Source: Synergistaceae bacterium
GTDB taxonomy: Bacteria; Synergistota; Synergistia; Synergistales; Thermovirgaceae
Assembly: GCA_003446665.1 (NCBI GenBank)
Contig: DMCT01000115.1
Location: 2,149 to 8,519 of the forward strand
DNA: 6,371 bases
Direction: 5' to 3'
A model generated the notes under the pieces. The model saw nothing but the letters and a program-made list of their open reading frames with translations. It was not told where the DNA came from and searched no databases. Both the position numbers and the translations under genes were made by a program. This document shows positions 6,114 through 6,371 of this stretch, piece after piece; the stretch's first letter is position 1; the number at the start of each line of letters is the position of its first letter.

Positions 6114-6371
6114 TCACTGCCGGCTGTTCAGTTCTTTCAAGGCTCGCTGCAATTGTTCGTCTTCTTGGCGTTCCTTGCCGAATTCCCCGTCCACCTCGAT
6201 GTCAGGCTCCAGCCCGACCTTGTCTATGACGGTTCCCGCAGGCGTATAATATTTTGCTATGGTAACAAATATCCCCGAGGAATCGGGAAGGCTGAAGAGG
6301 GTCTGCACCGAGCCTTTACCGAAGGTCTGTTTACCCACAAGCACGGCGCGGTCGTGATCTTTCAAAGCACC
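6114..6371 (-). CDS. S41 carboxyl-terminal processing peptidase, C-terminal end only
   Basis: The last 85 residues of a CtpA/Prc-type serine protease; the start and most of the gene lie beyond the right edge. The segment begins GALKDHDRAVLVG, which in this family directly follows the catalytic serine, and contains TFGKGSVQ with the general-base lysine (about residue 19 of the fragment). TIAKYYTPAG and GLEPDIEV complete the S41 core, and a short charged tail ends in NSRQ. These enzymes are exported and trim C-termini of envelope proteins, often peptidoglycan hydrolases or their regulators. It is the most upstream gene seen of the minus-strand operon leading to the YibQ-type deacetylase and purA. 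Confidence 0.93.
   Translation of the reverse strand, partial: GALKDHDRAVLVGKQTFGKGSVQTLFSLPDSSGIFVTIAKYYTPAGTVIDKVGLEPDIEVDGEFGKERQEDEQLQRALKELNSRQ

Noticed and set aside
6105..6114. 10-bp perfect palindrome AAAGGCCTTT between the S41 peptidase and deacetylase genes
   Set aside because: It has no loop and cannot form a useful hairpin; it overlaps the weak ribosome binding site inside an operon and is plausibly chance.

Overview
The window looks like a chromosomal segment of a bacterium, most likely an anaerobe of the Synergistota (Synergistetes) type. The hints are moderate GC content, the run S41 peptidase / divergent polysaccharide deacetylase / purA, a tRNA gene with encoded CCA, and strong GGAGG-type ribosome binding sites. 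This assignment rests on remembered gene order, not on a search, and is moderate at best.

Left part (1-3215): a metal or stress island. A P1B-type copper-exporting ATPase (copA, minus strand, 643 residues visible, C-terminus beyond the left edge) is transcribed divergently from a two-gene operon on the plus strand. That operon encodes a membrane-anchored thioredoxin-like CPTC protein of the ArsF family and a CcdA-like polytopic membrane protein of the ArsG family, joined by an ATGA overlap. The intergenic region holds two fully overlapping divergent promoters. Both contain the same perfect inverted repeat ATATACCA-N4-TGGTATAT, which is well placed to act as one operator for both directions. 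This arrangement is the most interesting signal in the window, because it ties a Cu(I) exporter to a thiol-redox pair whose family is named for organoarsenical resistance.

Middle part (3216-4010): about 340 bases with no convincing gene, then a 57-residue double-CxxC zinc-ribbon protein with its own extended -10 promoter, a strong Shine-Dalgarno sequence and an intrinsic terminator. A tRNA-Val(CAC) gene follows, with a near-consensus promoter, and then a perfect 14-bp terminator hairpin that lies between the tRNA and the convergent purA operon and can serve both.

Right part (4015-6371): a tightly packed minus-strand operon. In transcription order it holds the C-terminal end of an S41 carboxyl-terminal processing peptidase, an exported YibQ-type divergent polysaccharide deacetylase, and adenylosuccinate synthase (purA). 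The gaps are 14 and 3 nt. The first two genes point to cell-envelope or peptidoglycan maturation; purA is purine housekeeping that shares the transcript.
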